Source: Fremontodendron californicum (lineage: Eukaryota > Streptophyta > Magnoliopsida > Malvales > Malvaceae). Taken from it: a stretch of DNA of 64,000 nt. Positions 11,491 to 23,800 of the stretch are shown piece by piece. The notes beneath the pieces are model-generated. The model searched no databases, was not told the DNA's origin, and saw only the letters and a program-made list of their open reading frames with translations. The DNA is taken from contig JAULJL010000011.1 of NCBI GenBank assembly GCA_030761205.1, forward strand, positions 16,606,501-16,670,500. Reading direction: 5' to 3'. Each line of letters begins with the position of its first letter. Position 1 is the stretch's first letter. The position numbers and the translations under genes are program-made.

Positions 11491-11495
11491 ACTAT
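11491..11495. repeat. Presumed left target-site duplication of element B (ACTAT)
   Basis: Five bases directly before the TGTCGCAACC terminus of B. The partner copy should lie beyond the right edge of the window, so this is a prediction. Confidence 0.4.
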
Positions 11496-12229
11496 TGTCG
11501 CAACCTAAAAAATAACAAGTCTCATCGCGGGACTTTATTCATTAAGTGTGACATTGGGAAAAACAGAGGAAAAGACGACTTAATTGCTCTTGAAATAAAA
11601 TAAGGGTTTGAAAACAACCTCGAAAAAAAACATGGAGTCACCACCAATCTTTTTTGGCTAGGTGTGATCGGCCACCTATTAAAAACAGTTTTGTAAAACA
11701 TTTTAAAATTAATTAAAACATTTTTAAAACCAATTTCAAGTCTGCATTTTTAAACTAGAGAAATCAAAGAAGCGGGTTCGGGAGTCGGTTACGTGCAGGG
11801 AAGGATTAGCACCCCCACAACGCTCGTATAAAATGGTACCTAACTAATCGTGTGTTATCTCAAGTCTCCATAAAAAAGTCAATTTTAAATTTGGTATTCC
11901 AAATTAATTCCCAATTTTAAGAAAAATAATTCCATTTTTAAGTGAAAATGACTCGGAATTTATTAATTCAAAATTTTCATATATTCCCCGACAAATGCGG
12001 CAAAATATAGAAATTTTTATTTATTTGGAAAAACTTTCTGAATCATTCTCTTTTTTTTTTTGAAAGAAAGATATTCCTTTATTAATGATAATTGATGATA
12101 TCCTCCCCAGCAAACCTGACAGAGAACTAATGAATTATTTTAACTCGGGAATATCTTTATTTTATTGAAAATCATTATCTTATTTTAAAACATTTAAAAA
12201 AAATGAATATGAACATGTGTGACATAATA

Positions 12230-12600
12230 AAGATGACATAGCAAAATTTAGATTATATAATACAACCTAAATGATATGATATAATTTAAATGACATAGTA
12301 TATTCTAAATGACATAACATAACATAATTAAGTGACATAGTATATTCTAAATGAAATGATATAACCTAAGTGACATAATATATTCTAAATGAAATGATAT
12401 AATCTAAGTGACATAATATATTCTAAATGAAATGATATAACATAAGTGACATAATATATTCTAAATGACATAATATAATCTAAATGACATGGCAAATCTA
12501 AATGATATGGCATATTTTAAATGACATGGCATATTCTAAATGACATAGTATAATCTAAATGATATGACAATATAATCTAAGTGACATGAAATGATATGAA
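12230..12600 (-). repeat. Short AT-rich tandem repeats inside B LTR
   Basis: Repeats of the type TATTCTAAATGAAATGATAT and AAGTGACATAATA recur every 35-45 bp, about ten times with variation. The matching part of the C 3' LTR is at 42840-43170; the C 5' LTR has fewer copies (24690-24800). Confidence 0.7.
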
Positions 12601-15119
12601 ACATAAAATAATATTATCATGAAATATGCATGAAAATAAAAATAACAATGCATGAACATAGTAAATCCTAAATGGTGTGACAAAAATAAATGACTAAGTA
12701 AAAAGCATAGGATAACATGAATATTCACAACCATATAACAAACAATATAACACCATAAAATATAAATCAAAATAATAACATTACCATAGAAATATTCATA
12801 GCAAAAATCATATATCATTTAATATGCATGAACATGAAAAATGCAATGCATGAAAGTGTATTTTTTCCTTTACATAAGGAAATCCGTATACCTAAAAAGA
12901 TATCCGACTACCTTAGAAAAAGACATCAAATTAAATTTTCTAAAATAAAAAATACTGTGTGATTGTTTTAAAAATAATTATAAAAATTTTGGATGAAAAA
13001 TAACACCATGGCCGAAACCCCCTTTGAAAAAGGCTCTATTTCCTAACTTTGAAAACCCGAACTTGACCACCCTTGACCTGAGCTTTATAAAATTATTTTT
13101 AGGATTAAAATGGCTTATAAATCAACCTAGGACAGTAGCTAAGGTTCATAATCAGCCCTCTCTTAATGCCTTATCCAAAACAGAAATTATTTTTCCCTTG
13201 AATTCAAATATGACTTTACTAACCAGTTTTAAAACATAATTTTTTAACCTATTTTTAAAATTTTAAAAAAATATGAAAAAATTATGGGAGACTCAGAACA
13301 TGTCAAAATATATGGGAAAAGATCGGCTTAATTTTGGACTAAGGATGACCTACCAGAAAAATCATGAAAGTCAGAACACTGGATGAAAAACTGTTTTGCC
13401 AAAAAATATTTTTAAGCCTTTGATAAAATCATTCAAAAATCAAAACAAAAATATTGGAGACTCCTCTAAGGACCTAAAAATAGTAGCAAAAATTTATAAA
13501 AATTTGGACAAGGATTTCCTAATGAAACAAAATCACAAAGGTAGAAATTCCAACTTGACAGCTTCTTAATTTTCCACAACCATGCTCATGTGAGTTTGGC
13601 TTTGAGCCATTGATTGGCTTAAGTCAAAAATCAAGTGGTATGATATGAAATGCATGAACAAACGGCAAGTTAAATGCATGAAATGCATGATCTAAGGCCT
13701 AAATGACATAGAACATGCATGGCATAAAAAATAACCTAATGCCTAACATGAACTTGCATGGCAATAAATGCAACCTAGACCTAAATATGCATGAAATGCA
13801 TGGCAATGCAAATGTGACCTAAACCTAATGAAAAATGCATGGCAATAACACAAACACATGGCATAGTAAATATAATACACAATATTATGGCATAGAAATG
13901 CAAGCATGTCAACTAAACAAGATTAAAATGCACACACAAGGCAAAACAACAAGGGGTAGCCGAATGGTCACATATCAAAATGGTGAAATCCTAGCATGGC
14001 AATAACACAAACACATGGTATAGTATATGCAAGACTTAAAAGGAAACATGTTAGACTAAACAAACATGATGCAAATGCAAATATGTAGCTAGAAAAATAC
14101 ACAAACACATAGTATGGTAAAACCACAAAGCATGGACAACCTAACATGGTGAAAACAGAAAATTAAAAATAGCAAACAAAGTAAGTAGACATGAAAATAA
14201 AATGATAAAATCAGCAAAATAATAGTAAGTAAATTAAAAAGGTTGAAAACAAGCTCCATATCTTAATTATTTAAAAAGTTAGAACATCAAAACAAGCTAG
14301 AATATCACAACCAACATGGAAAATAAATCAAACACATCACAAGCACAAAAAAGGGGCCATTCGGCCAACACCAAAAATGGGCAAAACTTGTTTTTTCTTT
14401 GATTTTTTTCAAGAAAACATAAGATAGGAGCTTTAGGAGGAAGTTTTAAAACATTTATTTCACAACCAAAAACAACAAAAAATCACAAAATCTCAAAGAA
14501 ATTCAGCAAGCTAAGCATGGAAAAGGAAAGAAAATGCAAGAGTTAGGTGCCTTTAGGCTACCTTCAAAAGCTATTTTTCAAGCCTTTCTTCTCTTTTAAA
14601 CTTTCTTTGCTTTTCAAAACTTAGCTATTTTCTCCCAAAATGAATAGCGATCAGCCAAAAGAGACCTTGCAAAATGAAAAAACCCTTCCCTTTAAGGCAA
14701 CCGAATGGTCACTTGATAGTGTAGGATATTGTCATTTTTTCCCTAGCCAATTTCATCCAAAGGCTACTAATTCAAGATGCTTAAAATGTGAAATTACCAC
14801 CCTTATATTAAGTGATCATCCCCTAACTAAGATAGCTGTTCAAAAATATGAAGCCATCATGTTGACATCCTTCCTCTTCATGCATTGAACCATGTGGCAT
14901 AATTACAAAGGCTTGATAAAAAAAATAACTACCTTACTATCCACTTTTGGCCTTTGGATGCAAGAACTCAGCAAAAATCATACTCCTCATGGGATTGGCC
15001 GAATGGCCCCTCATATTCCAGCCCACTCTCTATTTTTTTAATTGCAAGAAAGACCCTCTTTGGTTTATTCGGTAAAATTACCCTTTTAGTCCCCGAACCT
15101 AATTAAATAGCAAACGGAC

Positions 15120-15720
15120 TCCAAATCCAAATTTTCTTTTTTCAATACTTCCTAAATAATATAAAATTGAGTTCTGAAAGTTTTCATATTTTTTCGAGCC
15201 CATTTGCTATTTTTTCGGATTTTTTTTCCAAAATTACCTCTTAGTGCACCAGAACTTTTACCATTTTTCAAACGAGCTCCAATTCCGGATTTTTCTTCGC
15301 TGGTCTCTTCCAAATAATTTAAAATTGAGATTTGAAAGTTTTCATAATTTTTCGAGCTCATTTGCTATTTTTTCGGGATTTATCCTGTAGAATTTCAGCT
15401 TAGTGGGCCCAAACTTTGCCATTTTGCAAACGATCTCCGAATCTGAATTTTTCTTCGCCAATCTCTTCCAAATAATTTAATATTGAGATCTGGAATTTTT
15501 TTCCAAGCTTATTTGCTATTTTTCCAGGATTTATCTTCTCGAATTTCAGCTTAGTGGGCTCGAAATTTGCCATTTTGCAAACGAGCTCCGAATCCGAATT
15601 TTTCTTTGCCAATATCTTCCAAATTACATAAGATTGAGATCTGGAAGTTTTGGTAATTTTTCGAGCTCATTTGCTATTTTTCTCGAATTTTCCAAATTTT
15701 CCCTTTTACCTCCGAACTCG
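15120..15720 (-). repeat. ~155-bp tandem repeats inside B LTR
   Basis: TTTTCTTCGC or TTTTCTTTGC recurs at about 15291, 15449 and 15600, each followed by CTCTTCCAAATAATTT-like sequence and a TTTGCTATTTTT block. This gives roughly four units of 150-158 bp. The same units are in both LTRs of C. Confidence 0.75.
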
Positions 15721-16456
15721 ATTTTACTCAAAACAAGTCCAATTACAAGATTTTCTATTTTTGTGCCTTTGTTATATACTGAATTGGAGTTGGTCCAAAA
15801 ACACCCAATTTTTACGATCAAATTCCCCTCTGATTTGATTTTCCTTTTTTAGTATCGGGAATTTTCTTGTTTTTTCCATTTTTCCTCCAATCGGCTCTTT
15901 TATCGGAATTACTCCAAACTGAGCCTTGGGTTATCCTTGTTTACTCACTCCTTATCAATTAGGGGCTTTAATTTTACCGAATGGGGCCATTTCTGTAATT
16001 TTCCCCAATTTCGCCAAAATCCACCAAAAACCCTAATTCTCGATTTTCTTCCAAATTGACTTTTCCTTCAGTTTTGCTTCCAAGTGGCCTCTCCATTACC
16101 CGTAGTCATTGCTTATCTTTCATTCGGAACCTCTAATTTCGACCAATTTGATCATTCAAGCACTTTTTCGAACTAGGGTTTTCTTTCCACTAAGTCTACG
16201 TAACCCATCTTTCGAACTCTATATCTCTCATTGTAGACCTCGGATTATCAAAATTCTTTCACTATTATTCAATTAAACTTTGGATCTTGATTTTGAATGA
16301 GGGTTGACATTTCGAAGATTGACTTTTTATTCTTGGCTTCTTAAACTAAGTCTTGGAGTACCACTTGCAGGATGATAAGAGCTTTTCTGCATTCTAAAAA
16401 TCATTAGGAAGGAATTTTACCTGATTTAGGGGTTCGAACAAAATTAGGTGTCTACA

Positions 16457-16469
16457 GCTGCCCTTTTTT
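16457..16469 (-). other. Polypurine tract of element B
   Basis: Minus-strand AAAAAAGGGCAGC directly precedes the TGTAGACACC start of the 3' LTR. Element C has AAAGAGGGGCAGC at the same place. It primes plus-strand DNA synthesis. Confidence 0.88.
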
Positions 16470-16740
16470 GACTATTGCTGAGAATCAGGAATCAGGCAAA
16501 GATAAATAAACACTAATTTTGTCCCGTTAGTGAAACCACAAGTGAAGAAAAGGAAAGGGATTTTTTCATTTTTTTTAATTATTAAAAGTTGTAAATTGAA
16601 GATTTTGTCCTTAAATTGAGTTTCCTGACTAATCAAGGCTCGACCCGTCTTAAGGAAACAGGTTCGATTTGCAAGAGAAGAAAATACCTCGATGATAGTT
16701 TCGAGGTTTTATCCTGTCTTGTGCTCAGCTGTGTTTAAAA

Positions 16741-17095
16741 TTTTGGGTATCTCCTTCAAAAGCTTCGGCTATCACCACCAAAGACTTGCTCATTTTTAAA
16801 ACTGTAAAAACTCGGGATATCTCCACCAGAGGCTCCAGCTATTGCCACCGAAGACTTGCTCACTGCTTAAAACTGTAAAACCCTGGATATCTCCACCAGA
16901 GGCTTTGGCTATCACCACCAAAGACTTGTTCACTTTTAAGACTGTAAAACCCTAGATATCTCCACTAGAGGCTTTGGCTATCACCAGCAAAGGCTTGTTC
17001 ACTTTTAAAACTGTAAAACCTTGGATATCTCTACCAGAGGCTTTGGATATCACCACCAAAGACTTGTTCACTTTTAAAACTATAAAATCAATGGT
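16741..17095 (-). repeat. Tandem array 1 in B 3' region (69-70 bp, five copies)
   Basis: GGATATCTCC-type starts lie at 16815, 16885, 16954 and 17023, plus one diverged copy near 16745. Each unit carries CTTTGGCTATCACCACCAAA and CTTGTTCACTTTTAAAACTG. No such array is seen in element C. Confidence 0.82.
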
Positions 17096-17405
17096 GCCTG
17101 GAGATCTTAAGAATGGTGCCCGGAGGTCTTATCCATGATTTAAATATAAAAATTATGCCCGGAGGTCTTAAGAATGGTGCCCAAAGGTCTTATCCATGAT
17201 TTAAACAGAAAAATTATGCTCAGAGGTCTTATCCATGATTTAAACATAAAATTTATGCCCCGAGGTCTTAAGAATAGTGCTCGGAGGTCTTATCCATGAT
17301 TGAAAGAGAAAATTTGTGCCTTGAGATCTTAGGAATGGTGCCCGAAGGTCTTATGCATGATTTAAACAGAAAATTATGCCCGGAGGTCTTATCCATGATT
17401 TAAAT
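17090..17405 (-). repeat. Tandem array 2 in B 3' region (~60 bp composite units)
   Basis: GGTGCCCGGAGGTCTTA and CTTATCCATGATTTAAA alternate about five to six times. Element C keeps only a few copies of the short half (38577-38640, CCTCCGGGCAC...AAGACC), so the array grew or shrank after the two split. Confidence 0.8.
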
Positions 17406-18420
17406 AGAAAATACCTCGACGTTGCTCTCTGGGCTCGACTCATTTGAGAAATAGAACGATTTCGATTTAAAAACAAAGGGAAAATACCTCGACGATGGTC
17501 TCAGGGCTCGACTCATTTGAGAAGCAGAAGGAGTTCGATTTTAAAAATAAAAGGAAAGTACCTCAATGATGGTCTCAGGGCTCGAATCATTTGCGAAGCA
17601 AAACGAGTTCGATTTTAAAAACAAAAGGAAAGCACCTCGATAATGGTCTTGGGGCTCGACTCATTTGAGAAGCAAAACGAGTTCGATTTAAAAACAAAGG
17701 GAAAATACCTCGACGATGGTCTCGGGGCTAGACTCATTTGAGAAGCAGAATGAGTTCGATTTTAAAAACAAAAGAAAAGTGCCTTGACAATGGTCTTGGG
17801 GCTCGACTCATTTGAGAAGCAGAACGAGTTCGATTTTAAAAACAAAAGAAAAGCACCTCAATGATGGTCTTGGGGCTCGACTCATTTGAGAAGCAGAAAG
17901 AGTTCGATTTAAAAACAAAGGGAAAATACCTCGACAATGGTCTCGGGGCTCAACTCATTTGAGAAACAGAACGAGTTCGATTTTAATAACGAAAGGAAAG
18001 TACCTCGACGATGGTCTCGGGGCTCGACTCATTTGAGAAGAAGAACGAGTTCGATTTTAAAAACAAAAAGAAAGTACCTCGACGATGGTCTCGGGGCTCG
18101 ACTCATTTGAGAAGCAGAACGAGTTTGATTTTAAAAACAAAAGGAAAGTACCTCGACGATGGTCTCGGGGCTCGACTTATTTGAGAAGCAGAATGAGTTC
18201 TAATTAAAAACAAAAGGAATTCTTTAAGAATGATCGTGGGTTTGGTTCATTTGGAAAATAAATTTAACTTGAAAACGAAAGGAATATACCTCGACGGTGG
18301 CCTTGGGGCTCGACTCATTTGAGAAGCAGAACGAGTTCGATTTAAAAGGAAAAAAAATCTCGACGGTGGTCTCGGGGCTCGACTTATTTGAGAAGCAGAA
18401 CGAGTTCGATTTGGGGAAGC
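17406..18420 (-). repeat. Tandem array 3 in B 3' region (~74 bp, about 13-14 copies)
   Basis: Units start with TACCTCGACGATGGTCTCGG, then CTCGACTCATTTGAGAAGCA, then GAGTTCGATTTTAAAAAC. Spacing is 74 bp (17487, 17561, 17635). It is homologous, in reverse, to the 72-bp array of C at 37640-38572. Confidence 0.88.
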
Positions 18421-18774
18421 CAAAACTTTCCTGATTCCTGCAATGTTAGCTAAATGCAGTGATGAGAATGACATACTTTACAAATGCTTGTATGTTTCCT
18501 AAGGATGAATGCAATCAAATGATTGTGTCATGATTTCTAATCCATGGTCTTTTGAGGTTCACAGATTATCTGACTTCATGACGGAGTCTTCAATTTTTCA
18601 CTGATACCCCACTTGAGGAACTTTTAATCAAGATAATATCAAACAGTCTCAGTTTATGACTTCGCTGAAATTCACAGATTTTGTGACTTCATGACGGAGT
18701 CTCCAACACATTCACTGTTTACCTTGACTTGGTGAATTTTCCATCATAATTAATGGTTTCCAAACCTCTTCTAA

Positions 18775-18880
18775 GATTTAAATCCACTCCTTAGTAATAC
18801 TCTGAAATCCTTTTATTTAAAGATTTTTATGTTTACTAATCATCATTCAATTTATTAACAATCAAAATGCATCACAAAAA
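18775..18880 (+). repeat. Inverted copy of the protease-intron junction in B 3' region
   Basis: AGTAATACTCTGAAA at 18793-18807 (plus strand) is identical to the last exon base plus the first 14 intron bases of B's own intron (minus strand 57402-57388). The block ATCATCATTCAATTTATTAA near 18838 resembles the later part of the intron (ATCTTCATTCAATAAATAAC). The copy is opposite in direction to the element, so the two are complementary within one transcript. Confidence 0.6.
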
Positions 18881-19090
18881 TGTATGAAAGAAAGTATGAA
18901 ACAAACAAGGATTTATTGCAACAAATGTTTTAAAATGATAAAGGTGAATATAAAGGATATAAGAAACAAATGTAGAGTTGTAGGTTGTAAATGCCCCAGA
19001 TGCAGAATATCTTGGAACCCTCATTCTTCAATTCATCTGAAATTTCTCTTGAATGAGCACTTTACTTGGGTAATCTCTCGGCTTCCATAG
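18817..19090 (+). CDS. Antisense Cys-rich small ORF in B 3' region (hypothetical)
   Basis: Open frame running opposite to element B; the first Met gives 68 residues (18884-19090). It has YCNKC, then NKC, then GCKCPRC: paired cysteines as in a small zinc ribbon. It ends IHLKFLLNEHFTWV...SRLP and stop. Matching antisense frames are visible in C (37160 down to 36955, with one TAG in place of the Trp codon) and, more broken, in A (11340 down to 11160). B-C differences are not concentrated at third codon positions, so selection on the protein is not shown. Antisense ORFs between pol and the 3' LTR are known in some Tat-lineage elements. No function is assigned. Confidence 0.3.
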
Positions 19091-19179
19091 TTACGTCAGA
19101 CTGAGTTTTTCCTTTTTCCTTGAATTTTTAGATACTTTCTCCCCTTCTCACGGAGCATTGATTCAACCTTTAATCAGTA

Positions 19180-19259
19180 CTTGAATCACCCTTTGTGGGT
19201 TTTCAACTCAAGTGTCCCCCATTCGGTATTAAGTCACCCATTGCGGGTTTTCGGCTTAA
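19180..19259 (-). other. Twin hairpins in element B 3' noncoding region
   Basis: One hairpin at 19180-19212 (minus strand CTTGAGT with GATTCAAG, including a G-T wobble) and one at 19229-19259 (TTAAG with CTTAA). Each encloses a CCC...GGG inner stem (CCCACAAAGGG, CCCGCAATGGG). They are the counterparts of those in A and C. Confidence 0.6.
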
Positions 19260-19990
19260 ACCTCTCTTTTTACATTCTTTTTTTCATTTCTTGTTTTCTC
19301 TTTTTCTTGTGTTCTACCATGCACCTGAGAATTCTAAATGCTTCCAAGGTAAAAATTGTCAATTTAAAAGATGGGATGAATTCTGAGAAAAACCTTTCAA
19401 ATGAAATATCCATGCTTGATCAAAATGGACTTTTAGAAGCACATAATGTAGGCGAAGGTTCGGGTTTAGAAAGAAAGGGTAAATAGGCCCAAAATGTGTT
19501 TAAGGGTGATTGGATCAAGAATCATTTCCTGAGGAGAATTCATTCTTGAAACATTCGTCCTTTTTTGGACTTTAAATTTTTTTCTTTTTTCGATATTTGT
19601 TTTACATTCTTGGCTTTCATTTGCCGTTCTTTGATTTCACACTTTTTTAATGGCTCTCTTTTTTGTTTTTTTTTTTTGCCATAATCCCTTTTTTTGGATT
19701 ACTTTTCCTCATATCTACCCTCCAGTGTAGAGGGTGATCCTTGATCGAGGTTCAATAAAAGAAATAATTCCTAGGGATCAAAGGGGTGACTAAGGATAAT
19801 TTCTTCTTAGTGAAAGGAATATGAAAGATGGCCATTCATCATATCAAGCATGAATATTCTCATCGAAAAACAATCCACAGGGGAAATAGATGTATAGAAT
19901 TTTTATTTTTACACTTGGAATCATTCGAATTTTCATGTGCACAGCATCACACTTTTCTTTTTTCTTTTTTTTATTATTCTTCTTTTTTCT

Positions 19991-20880
19991 TCAAGCATAA
20001 TACTTCTTTAATTCGTCAGCATTCACTGGATTTCTCAAGTCATCCCCATCCATCCGAGTTAGAATCAATGCTCCTCCAGAAAAAGCTCTTTTTACCACAT
20101 AGAGCCCTTCCCAATTCGGAACCCATTTCCCTCGTAGATCCTTCACTATAGGGAGAATGTTCTTTAATACCAACTCTCCTACTCGGAATTGCCTGGGACG
20201 AACCTTCTTGTTATGGGCTCGAATCATCATTTTCTGATATAACTGCCCATGACAAATTACCTTCAGACTTTTCTCCTCGATGAGATTTAACTGTTCATAG
20301 CGAGTTCTAACCCACTCTGCCTATTCTAAACCAACCTCCATCAAAACACGAGGGGAAGGGATTTCAACCTCAATAGGTAACATTGCCTCCATTCCATATA
20401 CCAAAGAAAACGGTGTGGCACCCGTAGATGCGCGAATCGAGGTACGATATGAGTGAAGAGAAAAGGCAAGATCTCATGCCAATCTTTGTATACATCAGCC
20501 ATTTCTCAACAATATTCTTGATGTTCTTATTGGCTACTTCTACTGCCCCATTCATCTTCGGACAATAAGGTACCGAATTATGATGTGTGATCTTGTATAA
20601 AGTACACACTTCTCTCATCATCTTGTTGTTCAGATTGAGAGCATTGTCTGAAATAATTCTCTATGGCAGTCCATACCTACATATGATTTCCTTCTTAACA
20701 AATCTGCATACCACTGACTTTGTTACATTCGCATAAGAAGTAGCTTCCACCCATTTTATGATGTAATCTATGGCCACCAGGATAAAATGGTGTCCATTTG
20801 AAGCTTTTGGAGTAATATGCCCAATCATATCCATTCCCCACATCGAAAATAGCCATGGTGCAGTTATGACATGCAACGGC
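19991..20880 (-). pseudogene. Integrase of element B, C-terminal two thirds, broken
   Basis: Minus strand. Core with WGMDMIGHI (20840 region; first Asp), IISDNALNL (second Asp, near 20650) and GAVEVANKNIKN (Glu). The C-terminal part is at 19991-20230 (HNKKVRPRQFRVGELVL, NWEGLYVVKRAFSGG, ending ELKKYYA). It begins abruptly at 20880, where element C is inserted; the target duplication ACGGC is the last intact sequence. There is a frameshift within 20370-20480 and a stop in the linker near 20320. Confidence 0.85.
20876..20880. repeat. Left target-site duplication of element C (ACGGC)
   Basis: ACGGC precedes TGTAGACACC here and follows GGTTGCGACA at 43961-43965: a perfect 5-bp duplication, as left by Ty3-gypsy integrases. 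Confidence 0.93.
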
Positions 20881-23800
20881 TGTAGACACCTAATTTTGTC
20901 CGGACCACTAAAACAGGTATGTTTTCTTGCTAAATTGATGTTTCAGAATGTAAAAATACTTTTTTCATCCTACAGGTGGTACTTCGAGACTTAGTCTAAG
21001 GAGGTGAGCATAAAAAGTCAAAGTTGAAAAAGTCAACCCCAGAAAATCAATTCCGAAAAGTCAACTACTAAAAAAGTCAACTACTAAAAAAGTCAACTCA
21101 CTTTCAAAATCAAGATTTGAAGTTCAATTGAAAAATGGCGAAATAATTTTGATAATTCGAGGTCTACATTGAAAGATATGGAGTTCGAAAGTTGGGTTAC
21201 GGAGATTCAATAGAAAGGAAACCCTAGTTCGGGAAATTTGGGGAAAAGTGCTTAAAGGATCAAATTGGTTGAAATTGAAGGTTCCAAATAAAAGATAAGC
21301 ACTGACTACGGGTAATGGAGAAGCTACTTGGAAGAAAAACTGAAAGAAAAGTCAATCCAGAAGAAAACCGAGAATTAAGATTTTTGGTGGATTTTGGTGA
21401 AATTGAGGAAAGTTGCAGAAATGGCCTGATTCGGTAAAACTAAAGCCCCTAATTGATGAGGAATGATTAACCAAGGATAGCCCAAGGCTCAGTTTGAAGA
21501 AAATCCGAGAAAAGAGTAGATTGGAGAAAAAACGGAAAAACAAGGAAATTCCCGATAGTGAGAAAAAGGAAAAATCAAATCGGAAGGGAATTTGATCGTA
21601 GAAATTGGGAGTTTTTGGACCAACTCCAATTCAATATATGAAAAAGGCCCAGGAAAAGAAATTTTGAAAATTGGACTTATTTTGAGCAAAACCGGGCTTC
21701 GAAGGTAAACGGGCAAAATTGGAAAATTTGGGAAAAATAGCAAATGAACTCCAAAAATTCTAAAAATTTGCAGATCTCATTCTTAAATCATTTCGAAGAG
21801 ATTGGAAAAGAAAAATCTTGATTCGGAGTTCATTTGCAAAATGGCCAAATCTCGGGTCCCCTATGTAGATATTCAAGAAGATAAATCTCGAAAAAAATAC
21901 CAAATGAGCTCCAAAAATGCTGAAAATTTGTAGATCTCTTTATTAAATTATTTGGAAGAGATTGGAGAAATAAAATATGGATTCGGAGTCCGTTTGCAAA
22001 ACGACCAAATCCTGGGCCCACTATGAAGTAATTCAAGCAGATAAATCCCGAAAAAATACCAAATGAGTTCCAGAAATTATGAAAACTTCCAGATCATACT
22101 TTTAAATTATTTGGAAGAGATTGGTGAAGAAAAATCTAGATTTGGAGCTCGTTTAAAAAATGGTAAAGTTTAGGAGCACAAAAGGGCAATTTTGGAAGGA
22201 AAAATCCAAATAAATAGCAAATGGGCTCGGAAAATTTTGAAAACCTCTAGAATTTAATTTTTTATTATTTTGGAAGTATTAAGAAAAGAATTTTTGAATT
22301 TGGAGTCCGTTTTCTATTTATTTATGTTCGGGAGGCAAAAAGGTAATTTTACCAAAAAAATCGAAAAAAGGCCTTTTCTTGTTTTTAAAATATTGAAGCA
22401 TGGGCTGGAAGAGGAAGGGTCAGCCAGCCAAGGCCCAATGGTGGGTAGATATTTTTTGATTTTTAATCAAAAGGCCAACAATGAAGAGGAAGGTAGTTAT
22501 TTTTGTGATCAAGCCTTTGAATTTGCAATACATGGACCAATGGTTGGAGAGATATACTATTTATGACATCTTTATTACATCTTGAAGGGCTGATCAGATC
22601 TGATCCAATTGCTGAATGCTTTCCATTTTTGGAAGGCAAAAAAAAAAGTTTAGAAAAGAAAGTTAGAGGAGAAAAGGCTTGCAATATAACTTCTAGAGGT
22701 TGCTTTAAGCACCATACTCTTGCACTTTCCTTGATTTGCTATTTTCATTGATATTTTGGTGAGTTTCTTTTGAATTTTTAAAATAAGTGTTTCTAAGTTT
22801 CTTCTTCAAGTCCTTCTTGATACTTTCTTGTAAAAAGCTTTTTGAATTTTTTTTTCTCTTGATTTAAAGGGATAGCCGAATAGCTCTTTTTTTGTATAGT
22901 TGCTGTTTTGCTTTTTTTATTTCATATTATTAGTGGTATTTAACAAGTTTTGAAGCTTTAAATCTTCTTAAAATACATAAATATGAAGCTTGTTTTGATT
23001 TGGTTGCTTGCTTGTTTCCATTGTTGATTTTATTATCTTGTTATCATGTTTATTTTATTTGTCTTGCATCTTTGATTTTCTGTTTTCAAAGTGTTTAAGT
23101 TTGTTTATGATTTACATTTTGGTAATCCATGTGTTTGTGAAAATGCCTATTGGTTTTCATGCCTTTACTTTATATTTGCATGATTTAAGTATTATTCTTT
23201 AGCTATGCATGTTATTGTGTTAAGTGTTTTTAAAATGACCTTGTTCATTAGACCATTCAGCTACCCCCCTTTTTTAGCTTTGTGTGTGCATTTTTATTAT
23301 GCTAGTTGATAGGTTTGCATCCCCATGATATGTTATTGTGTATTTTGTTTAAGTATGCTATATGTTCGTATATTTGCCATGCATTTTTTAGCTTTAGGTT
23401 GTGTTTGCATTATCATGCATTTTAGACCTAGCTTACACTAAATGCCATGCAAGTTCATGTTAGGTCTAGGTCATTTTATTGATGCAATGCATTTTCCATG
23501 TCATTTAAGTTTTAAATCATGCATTTCATACATTATATTTGATGTATTTTCATGCATTTCATGTCATTGCCACATGATTTATGACTTAGACCAATCAATG
23601 GTTCAAAGTCATGCTCATTTTGAGCATACTTGTGGAAAATTAAAGAGTTATCAAATTGATTATTCTACCTTTGTGATTTTTTTTTTTTTACTTAGCCAAT
23701 TTTTTTCTAACTTTTCAAAAGTTTTAGCTACTATTTGTGAATCTTTAGGAGAGTTTCTAACATTTTTACTTTGATTTTTAAATGATTTTATCGAAGGCAA

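Larger units (their letters stand above)
1..11495 (+). mobile_element. Element A: Tat/Ogre-like LTR retrotransposon, partial and decayed
   Basis: Ty3-gypsy element read left to right: primer-binding site, ORF1, gag, protease with G-patch, intron, reverse transcriptase, RNase H, second RNase H, integrase, 3' noncoding region. This order, with an extra ORF before gag and two RNases H, is that of the Tat/Ogre lineage. Its 5' LTR lies left of the window except for a few bases. Its 3' noncoding region stops at 11495, where element B starts with TGTCGCAACC. Many stops and frameshifts make it non-autonomous. Its LTR end differs from those of B and C, so it is a separate family. The rest of A should lie beyond the right edge of the window. 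Confidence 0.88.
10584..11495 (+). other. 3' noncoding region of element A, cut by B
   Basis: Follows the integrase stop. It opens with a purine-rich stretch (10585-10650), then twin hairpins (10652-10732), a segment absent from C (10733-11097), and a part alignable with C 36880-37280 (for example TCAATGCTCC and AGAAATTTCAGATG). It lacks the stretch equivalent to C 36120-36720. It ends at ACTAT (11491-11495), the presumed left target duplication of element B. Confidence 0.7.
11496..16456 (-). repeat. 3' LTR of element B (4961 bp)
   Basis: On the plus strand it opens with TGTCGCAACC and closes with AGGTGTCTACA, the reverse complements of the ends of the C LTRs (TGTAGACACC...GGTTGCGACA). It is followed at once by the polypurine tract of B. 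Similarity to the C LTRs runs along its length. Open frames inside (for example 12555-12818 and 15152-15852) are not supported as genes. Confidence 0.92.
18421..19990 (-). other. 3' noncoding region of element B upstream of the arrays
   Basis: Noncoding on the sense strand. It contains a duplicated segment with ACTTCATGACGGAGTCT (near 18575 and 18690), an inverted copy of the intron region (18775-18880), an antisense Cys-rich reading frame (18817-19090), twin hairpins (19180-19259), and a stretch with CCAGTGTAGAG...TGATCCTTGATCGAGGTT (19720-19755). All parts align with the region 36104-37560 of C. Confidence 0.7.

Noticed and set aside
17406..18420. Regular repeats that could suggest a CRISPR array
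   Set aside because: Units are joined head to tail with no unique spacers, and the sequence is a plant retrotransposon 3' region.
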